DNA from: CALARM01 sp964431735
Lineage (GTDB): Bacteria > Vulcanimicrobiota > SpSt-956 > JAKJGF01
Length of the DNA stretch: 55,840 nt
Assembly: GCA_964431735.1 (NCBI GenBank)
Contig: CAYSLJ010000019.1
Location: 1 to 55,840 of the forward strand
Reading direction: 5' to 3'
This document shows, piece after piece, positions 33,273 to 41,171 of the stretch. The position numbers and the translations under genes were made by a program. Numbering within the stretch: the first letter of the stretch is position 1; each line of letters starts with the position of its first letter. Below the pieces are notes generated by a model that saw only the letters and a program-made list of their open reading frames with translations, was not told the DNA's origin and did no database searches.

Positions 33273-33312
33273 GAAAAAAAAATCTGCATGTAATATCAGG
33301 CAGATTTTTTTT
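33273..33312 (-). terminator. Terminator-like hairpin directly before citC
   Basis: Read on the citC strand: A-run, ATCTGC, loop of 12 nt, GCAGAT, T-run. It ends about 10 nt before the citC Shine-Dalgarno motif, so it is in the leader. It could end an upstream transcript, act as an attenuator of the cit operon, or be bidirectional. No leader peptide or ligand-binding domain is evident. Confidence 0.6.
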
Positions 33313-33463
33313 TCATAAGTCCAGTAAATAAGATTAGAACTAACCCCCGCAAATAAGGTTTCTGTTCATGATTTGAATTTTCCACAGAACAATAAAAAAT
33401 CCTCCAGAAGAAAAAAATTAAATTTTCAGTAAACCTTGATTAATTCTCTTCTTATATATATAA

Positions 33464-33569
33464 TTACTGAGGTGAGCATAAATAATACATATTTGCTCTC
33501 GTGACGCGTAACGCGTGACGCGTGACGGGAGGAAAACTTTTATTACATACTTATGCACGGGTCGGTAAG
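33464..33569. repeat. Full-length heptamer element
   Basis: Left end TTACTGAGGTGAGCATAAAT AATACATATTTGCTC; core GTGACGC GTAACGC GTGACGC GTGACGGGAGGA; right end TTTTATTACATACTTATGCA CGGGTCGGTAAG. Outer ends are inverted. The preceding stretch (33316-33463) holds no gene that I can see. Confidence 0.9.
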
Positions 33570-33573
33570 ACAT

Positions 33574-34089
33574 ATGAAGAAACAATTAATTATAGCTATA
33601 GCAGGTCTTCCCGGATGCGGTAAGAGTACTGTAGCTTCTAAATTATCTAAAAAATTAAAATTATCTGTCATAAATACGGATGTTATAAGGGAAAGACTTT
33701 TCTTCGGAAAAGAACCTCTGGAAAATACCCCTGAAAACAGGAAATTGATCTATAAAACCCTTTTTATTATAGCAGATTGTATGACTTCGTCCCATGTGGG
33801 AGTAATACTGGACGGAACCTTTCCTTATGAAAGATACAGAACCCCCGTAAGAGAAATAGCCGGTAAATATAATGTTCCCTGTTATTTCATAGAGTGTTTC
33901 TGTCCAGAAGACTTTCTGAAAGAAAGAATAGAACATAGAAAAGAACATTTTGCGGAAAGTGCCGGATGGGATGTTTATCTCAGGATAAAAGAAAGCTTTG
34001 AACCTTTTACGGGAAACCGCTACAGAATTGATACATCGACGGATATAGACAGTCAGATTGAAAAAATCTTTTCTGAAAGTATTTTTTAG
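33574..34089 (+). CDS. P-loop kinase-like protein
   Basis: 171 residues from ATG 33574. The frame to 33553 starts inside the heptamer element. Walker A GLPGCGKST (residues 9-17), then SVINTDVIRERLFFG and VILDGTFPYERYR, which fit the AAA_33/zeta-toxin-like or shikimate/gluconate-kinase-like small P-loop kinases (nucleotide site, then a D-x-[ST]-D loop). The substrate is unknown. The element upstream ends in GTCGGTAAG, giving only a weak ribosome-binding site. Confidence 0.75.
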   Translation: MKKQLIIAIAGLPGCGKSTVASKLSKKLKLSVINTDVIRERLFFGKEPLENTPENRKLIYKTLFIIADCMTSSHVGVILDGTFPYERYRTPVREIAGKYNVPCYFIECFCPEDFLKERIEHRKEHFAESAGWDVYLRIKESFEPFTGNRYRIDTSTDIDSQIEKIFSESIF

Positions 34090-34122
34090 TTACCTGCAAA
34101 ACTCTAACTGGATTGAAAAGAA

Positions 34123-34491
34123 TCATTCTTTAATTCTTATTCTATGAGGTTCTACTATAAATAATTTTCCTTTATAATGGTTTATTTCAGTATGGGTAGA
34201 AAAATAAGTATTTAATATTTTGATAATTTTTGGAATAACTTCAGGATAATTTTTTACCTGTAACGCAATTATTCCATTATATTCTGAAGGTGGATAAGCA
34301 ACTATATCTGAAAAATCACCATTTAAAGAAAGTAAAATAGAATTAAATTCCTGAGCTTTACGAATTACAATAAAATCCTCAGAATCCTGTGGAATATGGT
34401 CTTTAAGTCTGAAAATTTCATAACCGGAATCTCTCATTGCCTGGATTATCGAATTCGGCATACAATGATCTGCAAAAAATCTCAGTTTCAT
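34123..34491 (-). CDS. DUF5615 PIN-like toxin
   Basis: 122 residues starting MKLRFFADHCMPNSIIQAMR, with FADHC in place of the usual D-[EH]-[NC]-[LM] acidic opening. QDSEDFIVIRKAQEFNSILLSLNGDFSD follows (the D.ei...A......vvT.D.DF pattern). This is the DUF5615 PIN-like fold. It pairs with the DUF433 gene upstream, overlapping by ATGA. Probable RNase toxin of a type II-like TA pair. Confidence 0.85.
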   Translation of the reverse strand: MKLRFFADHCMPNSIIQAMRDSGYEIFRLKDHIPQDSEDFIVIRKAQEFNSILLSLNGDFSDIVAYPPSEYNGIIALQVKNYPEVIPKIIKILNTYFSTHTEINHYKGKLFIVEPHRIRIKE

Positions 34492-34715
34492 ACAGCTATC
34501 TCAAATTCAGATAAATCTCTTGCATAATCCAGACATGCAGCAATATGTTCTCTGGTAATATCAGGAAATTCTTTTATAATATCATCAAATGAATTACCAG
34601 CCGCCAGATATCCAAGAAGCAGACTTACCGGAATTCTTGTTCCTTTAATTCTTGGTTTACCTCGTAGAACTTCAGGAGAACTTATAATATGATCCCGCCA
34701 GCTTATTAAATCCAT
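34488..34715 (-). CDS. DUF433 antitoxin
   Basis: 75 residues from ATG 34715. IISSPEVLRGKPRIKGTRIP, then VSLLLGYLAAGNSFDDIIKEFPDITREHI, is the full DUF433 signature, a small wHTH-like DNA-binding protein. It forms a TA pair with the overlapping DUF5615 gene and probably autoregulates it. The longer frame to 34733 lacks a better ribosome-binding site. Confidence 0.88.
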   Translation of the reverse strand: MDLISWRDHIISSPEVLRGKPRIKGTRIPVSLLLGYLAAGNSFDDIIKEFPDITREHIAACLDYARDLSEFEIAV

Positions 34716-34786
34716 ATTAATCCACTCCCACATTTATGTTATAATTATAGTAACATAAAATAATATCTTAATCAATGGAGTATGTC

Positions 34787-34940
34787 TCAATAACCTACGA
34801 TTAAACCTTTCCCGGGAGTATACTGGGGATAACATTTGTTATAAGGCAGACCTGCATAAATATGAGAGTTCTTTTCAGCACACCACAGGGTAAAAGTCTG
34901 AATATTATTATTAACGCTGTAGCTGTATGTCAGGTGTGAA
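34787..34940 (-). pseudogene. Detached pseudopilin-like tail of a kinase paralogue
   Basis: In the frame two bases out from the kinase upstream, this stretch reads TYSYSVNNNIQTFTLWCAEK, then NSHIYAGLPYNKCYPQYTPG and KGLIV. It closely matches the end of the intact kinase (SYGYIVSTNPNNFTMWCKG ... YPQYTPGQGLI) at 37593-37745. It begins at the point where the truncated kinase leaves its paralogue, so it is the surviving C terminus after an internal deletion. Confidence 0.82.
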
Positions 34941-35685
34941 TTTCTATGGAATGTCTTATAATTTCCTCAAGGCCTGGTTTTACGGAACTATTCAAAGTCT
35001 TCATAGATGGAAAAGTAAAAGGTTTTACAGAAGGATCATAAAGGGTGACCATCTGAAATAATATAACACCGAGACCATATACGTCTGACTGAGGAGATGA
35101 CTGCCCCCGGCCTCTGTACTGTTCAGGCGCCGAATAGCCGGGAGAACCGTAACTGAATGTGTCTGTATTCTTATCAGGATTATATAATCTGGCTATTCCG
35201 AAATCTACGAGCTTTACCTTCTCATCAGGTGTTATTATTATATTGGAAAGTTTCAAATCTCTGTATACTACAGGGACATTAAAACCATTATGAAGATAAT
35301 CCAGAATTTCACATAGTTCTCCGATCCACGTGATAGCTTTTTCTTCCGCGAGAGGTTTTTCTAAAGCAGTTAGAATCTCTTCCAGGGTTTTCCCCTCTAT
35401 ATAATCCATTGTAAGATAATTGAGTTCTTTTTCAGTAAATATACCGTATGTCTTCGGGAGACCGGGATGATTGAATTTAATCATGAATTCCGCTTCACGA
35501 AAAAAAATCTCCTTTGCCGTATCTACATCTATTCCGCAGGATTCCGAAAAGATAAGTTCTTTTACTACAAATCTTCTGTCATCGTCAATTCTCTCTACGA
35601 GATATACATTACCCATGGCACCGCTTCCGAGAAGCCTTACCACTCGATAGATGTTATTCAGTATCGTTCCTGTTTCCAGCGTCAT
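34930..35685 (-). CDS. Truncated Ser/Thr protein kinase (paralogue of 37593-39467)
   Basis: 251 residues covering the PknB-type kinase domain: GSGAMGNVYLVE, VVKELIF, YRDLKLSN, VDFGIARLY and SYGSPGYSAPEQY. It closely matches the kinase encoded at 38.7-39.5 kb, including long identical stretches of DNA. The frame leaves the paralogue after IIRHSIE and ends within four codons (IHT-stop). The membrane helices are deleted and the tail is out of frame. The catalytic loop has Leu where the intact copy has Pro (DLKLSN against DLKPSN). It may still make a soluble kinase domain lacking its last helix. ATG behind a GGGAGGGAG site. Confidence 0.85.
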   Translation of the reverse strand: MTLETGTILNNIYRVVRLLGSGAMGNVYLVERIDDDRRFVVKELIFSESCGIDVDTAKEIFFREAEFMIKFNHPGLPKTYGIFTEKELNYLTMDYIEGKTLEEILTALEKPLAEEKAITWIGELCEILDYLHNGFNVPVVYRDLKLSNIIITPDEKVKLVDFGIARLYNPDKNTDTFSYGSPGYSAPEQYRGRGQSSPQSDVYGLGVILFQMVTLYDPSVKPFTFPSMKTLNSSVKPGLEEIIRHSIEIHT

Positions 35686-35730
35686 TTTATCTCCCTCCCT
35701 CTCAGAAGGTGAAAAGAACAGGGCATTACT

Positions 35731-37497
35731 CTATTCACCCTTCACTAATTTATATTTCAACTCAACACCGCAGAAAACAAGAATTATCTTTATCAATTTC
35801 GTCTCTCCTGTAAATTGCTTTAAATCTCTGTCATGTCCATACCTTTCTAATTCTTCCTCTCCTTCAAGGATTTTAGACTTCAATTTACTTTCACTGTATT
35901 CCGATAGAGTTATATATTTTATTTCAAATAAATAAGAATATTTTATACAGGGATATTTAATGAAATGAGGCAATAAGAGTATATCGCAGAAACCACGATT
36001 CAATTCATCTTCTGTTTTCGTTATATAATAATTGGAAAAATTCAGATAAACCCTTAAAAATGTCTGTATTGATTTTTCTCCCTGTATATAATCACGTAAA
36101 GCAGTCTGATTTCTCATTTCTTCTGTTATATAGTCAATCAGCCCTTCCCAGTTACCTTTATAGGCAAAATCCATAAACAGGTTCTTTAATTTAAAGAAAT
36201 CTATATTGAATATACCTGTATCCCTGTAAGCTTCTATTATATACTCATAGTATAATTGCCTTATTACTTCATTGGGGATTATGAGAACAGGTTCTTCTTC
36301 GCCTGGCTCATGTTCTATTGTTAAAAGGCCGAAATAATATAAAAGAGATATAAAATTTTCAGGGTCTGTTATTCTGTCTACGGGAAAACTTATGGCTATA
36401 TTGGAAGCTATCTTCCCTTCCTCAAGAATCTTCTTTAATTTATCAAAATTACCGTTTACCCTGTAACGGTCTTCCATATCTGTTATTATTAGATACTTAA
36501 GTTTTTTATAGTCTGTTTTTATATTCTGATCGAGCATATATTTAGGAGTTTTATTACGGGTAATATATTCACTGATAAAATAAAGAGCCATATCGGAATT
36601 ATATAATTTTTCTTCTCTGTCTTCGGAAAAAAGATAATTATTATACCAGGGCCTCATTATTTCTATTAATTTCTCAGGCAGCTCTTTTATTAATCCCTCT
36701 CCTTTGCAATATATGAGCAACTCCATAAGTTCTTCTTCTGTAAAGCCTATCATCTCATTAAAAGAAGGAGCAGTCGTCAGATTATATCCTATATTAAATC
36801 CGCTCGTTACATCATCCATTGTCACAGGCGATACGCCTGTTATGAATAATTTCGATACAGGAGCATTTGAGCCGGTTGTGCCGGCTTTTATTACATTAAA
36901 AAAATGCCGGTAAAAACCTTCTCCATGAGTTATTGCCATATATCGTTCTTTACCCTGAGTCGATATTATTGTATTCGTGAAATTATCATACTCATCTATA
37001 AGGAGATATATTTTCCCTTTATTTTTAACAAAACTTATAAGATATTTTAAAATTTCAGAAGCCTGTCTGATGTCTTTTACAGTTCTGTACATCTCACCAT
37101 CTGTATCTTTTATAATATCTTTATATTTTTCTATGAATTCCAGAACATTCACTCTTATTGTATTATTAAAGGACTCTTCCACTTTATTAATATCAGATCT
37201 TACCTCTGAAAAATTAAATTTTAATATTAAATATCTATTTCTCTCCTCTGTAGGATTATCATAAATATAAGTACCGGAGAATATCTCTTCAAAGTCGTCT
37301 TTTCTTTTTATGTCATAATAACATTCCATCAAAGACAAAAAGAGAGATTTGCCGAATCTCCTGGGACGGATGAAAAAAAGGAAGGGAGGACTTTCTTCTA
37401 TATTTTCTATAAACCGTGTCTTATCTACATAATAATAATTCTGTCTCCTTATACGGTCAAAATCTGATATGCCATAAGGTATTTTCTTTCTCTTCAT
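35731..37497 (-). CDS. AAA-ATPase_like/PD-(D/E)XK nuclease (DUF1703) protein
   Basis: 588 residues. It starts PYGISDFDRIRRQNYYYVDK TRFI, with P-loop RPRRFGKS (about 44-51) and Walker B LLIDEYDNF. The central region is EELMELLIYC. The C-terminal PD-(D/E)XK-type nuclease-like region has GFCDILLLP and YSYLFEIKYI. This is the standard AAA-ATPase_like plus DUF1703 layout, common in anaerobic gut bacteria and multi-copy; its function is unknown and mobile or defence roles are suspected. Its end KGE-stop is formed by heptamer-like sequence. It lies between the two kinase paralogues. Confidence 0.88.
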   Translation of the reverse strand: MKRKKIPYGISDFDRIRRQNYYYVDKTRFIENIEESPPFLFFIRPRRFGKSLFLSLMECYYDIKRKDDFEEIFSGTYIYDNPTEERNRYLILKFNFSEVRSDINKVEESFNNTIRVNVLEFIEKYKDIIKDTDGEMYRTVKDIRQASEILKYLISFVKNKGKIYLLIDEYDNFTNTIISTQGKERYMAITHGEGFYRHFFNVIKAGTTGSNAPVSKLFITGVSPVTMDDVTSGFNIGYNLTTAPSFNEMIGFTEEELMELLIYCKGEGLIKELPEKLIEIMRPWYNNYLFSEDREEKLYNSDMALYFISEYITRNKTPKYMLDQNIKTDYKKLKYLIITDMEDRYRVNGNFDKLKKILEEGKIASNIAISFPVDRITDPENFISLLYYFGLLTIEHEPGEEEPVLIIPNEVIRQLYYEYIIEAYRDTGIFNIDFFKLKNLFMDFAYKGNWEGLIDYITEEMRNQTALRDYIQGEKSIQTFLRVYLNFSNYYITKTEDELNRGFCDILLLPHFIKYPCIKYSYLFEIKYITLSEYSESKLKSKILEGEEELERYGHDRDLKQFTGETKLIKIILVFCGVELKYKLVKGE

Positions 37498-37592
37498 AAA
37501 ACGTCACCTCTTTATTATTATATCAGACAAAACCTGAACCGTGAAGAGCTTTGATGTCCTCTGACCGGTATTTTGTAATATCCCTGCAGGGT

Positions 37593-39467
37593 TTATTTAA
37601 GTATCAACCCCTGCCCCGGCGTATACTGAGGATAGCCATCACTTCCTCCTGCATTCCAATGAGTGTTCACTCCCTTGCACCACATGGTAAAATTATTCGG
37701 ATTAGTACTGACAATGTAACCGTAGCTGCATTTCAATCGCGACGCAGGACATATAGGAATAATTTTCATATAACCGCCATCAGGATTGGACTCAGTGATT
37801 TTATCAAGTGAAGGAGGATAGACTCCCATATTATCTGTAGCATACATATCCAGGGCTGTGGCAAGGCATTTTATGTTACTTTCACATCCGGCAAGCTGGC
37901 CGGTTGCTCCCGCACGCGAGAATTTCGGTAACATCATCAGAAAAAATAATATAAAAAATAGAACTATGCCGGCAGCAGGAAAAAGAAAACTTTTTACCGG
38001 ATCTCTTCCGGGATTAAAAACAGATAAAACCCGGTGAGTGAATAAATAGATAAGATGAAATAAAGACCATATAAAAGGCAATAAAAAAAAAGTTGCAATT
38101 ATAATAACAAATAGTAATCGGAACAGAAGGGATAATGAAAATACTTCTGCTGAAAATGCTATTGAAAAAATACAGAGCCATAATAAAATAACGGGAATTG
38201 CAAAAATAATCCTTACAGTATCGGAAGAATTTCTCATAAAATAATATATATACATATAGGATTTTATAAAAAGCCATATGTTAAATACCCATGCTATCAA
38301 AATAAAACTGTTATCCAGGTCATATGGATATTGAAGATTTCTATATGTATAGATATTTAAGATAATCTGACCGGCAAGGAGCAGTAAAATCATTATTCCG
38401 GTTAAAGAAAATTTTACCCTTATCTTTTTTATATCAATTATCAGGTTTATAATATACCAGAGAAAGAAAGTAATAATGGAAGAGATTAAAATGAATTCGG
38501 ATAAAGATCCTGCTATATAAAGAGTACTAGAAGGACATCTTACAAAAGGATTGAAACAAAGTAAAAGGATAGAGAGGGAAAAAATAAAAAGCCCTGCTAT
38601 TTTACAAACCGTTGTTCGGTTTACCTCACCTGATTCCCCGGAAGAAATCTTATCAGCACCTGTATAATTCAAAAGAGCATCTCTGAAATCTTTAACACTT
38701 ATATATCTTTTTAAAGGCTCCATTTCTATGGCATGTCTTATAATTTCCTCAAGGCCTGGTTTTACGGAACTATTCAAAGTCTTAACAGGCGGAAAAGTAA
38801 AAGGTTTTACAGAAGGATCATAAAGGGTAACCATCTGAAATAATATGACACCGAGACCATATACGTCTGACTGAGGAGATGACTGGCCACGGCCTCTGTA
38901 CTGTTCAGGCGCCGCATAGCCGGGAGAGCCGTAACTGAAGGTGTCTGTATTCTTATCAGGATTATACAATCTGGCTATTCCGAAATCTACGAGTTTTACC
39001 TTATCATCAGGTGTTATTATTATATTGGAAGGTTTTAAATCTCTGTATACTACAGGGGCTTTAAAACCATTATGAAGATAATCCAGAATTTCACAGAGTT
39101 CCACAGTCCATTTAATAGCTTTTTCTTCCGATAAAGGTTTTTCCGAACCGTTCAAAATTTCTTCCAGAGTTCTTCCTTCTATGTAATCCATTGTAAGATA
39201 GTTTAATTCTTTTTCGGTAAATATACCGTATGTCTTCGGGAGGCCGGGATGATTGAAATTGACCATGAATTCCGCTTCACGGAAAAAAATCTCCTTTGCC
39301 GTATCTGCATCTATGCCGCATTTTTCCGAAAATACAAGTTCTTTTACTACAAATCTTCTGTCATCGTCAATTCTCTCTACGAGATATACATTACCCATGG
39401 CACCGCTTCCGAGAAGCCTTACCACTCGATAGATATTATTCAGTATTGTTCCTGTTTCAAGAGCCAT
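37593..39467 (-). CDS. Ser/Thr protein kinase fused to membrane region and pseudopilin-like tail
   Basis: 624 residues from ATG 39467 behind GGAGG. The kinase domain is about 10-270 (GSGAMGNVYLVE, YRDLKPSN, VDFGIARLY, YAAPEQY). About 8-9 hydrophobic helices follow (275-525). The last helix continues into RAGATGQLAGCESNIKCLAT, then ALDMYATDNMGVYPPSLDKI, then YMKIIPICPAS and a final YPQYTPGQGLI. This tail has the N-terminal-helix-plus-globular character of type IV pseudopilin/DUF1559-like substrates, placed at the C terminus of a kinase. The signal is unknown. Its start is one base from the stop of the ankyrin gene. Confidence 0.85.
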   Translation of the reverse strand: MALETGTILNNIYRVVRLLGSGAMGNVYLVERIDDDRRFVVKELVFSEKCGIDADTAKEIFFREAEFMVNFNHPGLPKTYGIFTEKELNYLTMDYIEGRTLEEILNGSEKPLSEEKAIKWTVELCEILDYLHNGFKAPVVYRDLKPSNIIITPDDKVKLVDFGIARLYNPDKNTDTFSYGSPGYAAPEQYRGRGQSSPQSDVYGLGVILFQMVTLYDPSVKPFTFPPVKTLNSSVKPGLEEIIRHAIEMEPLKRYISVKDFRDALLNYTGADKISSGESGEVNRTTVCKIAGLFIFSLSILLLCFNPFVRCPSSTLYIAGSLSEFILISSIITFFLWYIINLIIDIKKIRVKFSLTGIMILLLLAGQIILNIYTYRNLQYPYDLDNSFILIAWVFNIWLFIKSYMYIYYFMRNSSDTVRIIFAIPVILLWLCIFSIAFSAEVFSLSLLFRLLFVIIIATFFLLPFIWSLFHLIYLFTHRVLSVFNPGRDPVKSFLFPAAGIVLFFILFFLMMLPKFSRAGATGQLAGCESNIKCLATALDMYATDNMGVYPPSLDKITESNPDGGYMKIIPICPASRLKCSYGYIVSTNPNNFTMWCKGVNTHWNAGGSDGYPQYTPGQGLILK

Positions 39468-39468
39468 T

Positions 39469-40839
39469 TTATTTTCCTCCCTCTTTTTTTCCCGTTTTAC
39501 CGCCATATTTTACAAGTATTTCTCTCAATTTTTCATTATTACTGTATGTACGAGAAATAGCTATATCCAGGGGTGTTTCTCCCCTCTTATCCATGGCATT
39601 TACATCGGCTCCATTTTTTATGAGTAATTCTGTAATAGATTCACAAAAATACTCTTCCGCAGCATAATGTAAAGGAGTCTTACCATCTAAATCTGAAACA
39701 TTCACATGTGCTCCTTTTTTTATCAATAATTTCACTATATTATAATTTCCTCCATTTACAGCACTGTGCAAAGGAGTTTTCCCTGACATATCGACAGTAT
39801 TTACTCTGGCTCCTTTTTCTATCAATAATTTCACCAGACCTGTATTTCCACCTGTTACAGCATTATGGAAAATAGTTCTTCCATCTATAATAGAATCATT
39901 CAGTTTGACTTCTTTTTCTATAAGGAATTCTGCTACATCGTTATGACCTTTCAATACGGCACTGTGCAAAAGTGCAGTAACATCCGGCTTCAAGCCTTTT
40001 CCCCAGAGAAATTCCACTATTTCTTTCTTATTCTGTTCTACAGCAATATCTAAAGGAGTTTTTCCGTCTTTATCCCGGGCATTTACATCCAGACCTTTTT
40101 CTATGAGTAATTCCACTACATCTTTACTTCCCTGTCCTGCAGCCCTGTGCAGAAGAGTTTCTCCGTCTTTATGGGAACCATTTATATTTGCTCCTTTTTC
40201 TATGAGTAATTCCACTATTTCTTTATGAGCCACAGCACAGTATAAAGGGGTTTCTCCATATTTATCCGGAGCATTTACATCCAGACCTTTTTCTATGAGT
40301 AATTCCACTGCTTTTTTACAGCCCTTTTGTGCAACATTATGTAAAAGAGCTTCTCCGTTATTTATATCTGCTCCTTTTTCTATAAATAAGACAACTAAAT
40401 CCATGTGATTTTCTCTCAGGGCAAAATAAAGAGGATCTCTCCCCCCATCGTCCCGTGCATTTACATCCGCCCCATGTTCTATCAATAATTCAGCCATTTT
40501 CTTATGACCCATTACGGAGATAATATGTAAAGGCTTATAATTATAAATACTGAAATTAACATTTACACCCTTTAAGCCGGGGTTCATATCTATCAATCTG
40601 TCAAGACATTCACAGGCTTCTTTATTTTTACCTGTGAAAAATAACATAAAGGATTTTTTGAGCAAAGCAGAGGAAAAACCGGGGCTAATATTCAGGGCCT
40701 TATCATAGTATGAAATAGCCTTACCGTAATCTCTCTTATCACATGATTTATTTCCCAGAAAAAACCACAGGTACGAACGTAAAAAAAAGGCCAGTAAAAC
40801 AAGGAGAACAGATAAAAGTATAAATATTTTTTTCTTCAA
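39469..40839 (-). CDS. Membrane-anchored ankyrin-repeat protein
   Basis: About 456 residues from TTG 40839, which sits 9 nt after GGAGG. The longer frame to 40950 reads the heptamer repeat as SRVTRYASR. One N-terminal helix (FILLSVLLVLLAFFLRSYLW), a TPR-like segment (YGKAISYYDKALNISPGFSS), then about 10 ankyrin repeats (e.g. DGKTPLHYAAEEYFCESITE, LLIKNGADVNA). Ankyrin repeats mediate protein binding; there is no enzyme domain. One base separates its stop from the kinase start, so the two are one translational unit and the ankyrin protein may be a partner of the kinase. Confidence 0.85.
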   Translation of the reverse strand: MKKKIFILLSVLLVLLAFFLRSYLWFFLGNKSCDKRDYGKAISYYDKALNISPGFSSALLKKSFMLFFTGKNKEACECLDRLIDMNPGLKGVNVNFSIYNYKPLHIISVMGHKKMAELLIEHGADVNARDDGGRDPLYFALRENHMDLVVLFIEKGADINNGEALLHNVAQKGCKKAVELLIEKGLDVNAPDKYGETPLYCAVAHKEIVELLIEKGANINGSHKDGETLLHRAAGQGSKDVVELLIEKGLDVNARDKDGKTPLDIAVEQNKKEIVEFLWGKGLKPDVTALLHSAVLKGHNDVAEFLIEKEVKLNDSIIDGRTIFHNAVTGGNTGLVKLLIEKGARVNTVDMSGKTPLHSAVNGGNYNIVKLLIKKGAHVNVSDLDGKTPLHYAAEEYFCESITELLIKNGADVNAMDKRGETPLDIAISRTYSNNEKLREILVKYGGKTGKKEGGK

Positions 40840-40884
40840 TCGCAACAACCTCCAGGAAAAGGATAATATTTTTATATACAGGTA

Positions 40885-40983
40885 TTCAGGGGTTGTAAAA
40901 AATAATCGTGACGCGTAACGCGTAACGCGTGACGCGGGGACAGTAACCATAATTTGCCAGAGTTATTTTCTTACAGTCCCTTA
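40885..40983. repeat. Heptamer element upstream of ankyrin gene
   Basis: Core CGTGACGCGTAACGCGTAAC GCGTGACGCGGGG (40907-40939), right arm AATTTGCCAGAGTTATTTTC TTACAGTCCCTTA. Same arm subfamily as 29119-29239 and 43451-43574. Confidence 0.88.
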
Positions 40984-40988
40984 ATAAT

Positions 40989-41064
40989 GATCTCGTAATG
41001 CGTAATGTACAATGCGTGATGTGCAGAGATTAAACCCGTCACGCGTCACGCGTTACGCGTCACG
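40989..41064. repeat. Heptamer element with GATTAAAC spacer, second copy
   Basis: ATCTCGTAATGCGTAATGTA, CAATGCGTGATGTGCAGAGA, TTAAACCCGTCACGCGTCAC and GCGTTACGCGTCACG. It matches the reverse complement of 11055-11111. Confidence 0.88.
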
Positions 41065-41171
41065 TCACCTTATATATATTATTATATCACCGAAAAAAAT
41101 AAAAAGGTTCATCAATTTTTATAAAATATGATATAATAAATAAAAGAGAGAATTACAAAGGAAGGCAGAAT

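Noticed and set aside
33553..33573. Seven-residue N-terminal extension of the P-loop kinase
   Set aside because: This ATG lies in the right arm of a heptamer element; the family start is the downstream ATG at 33574.
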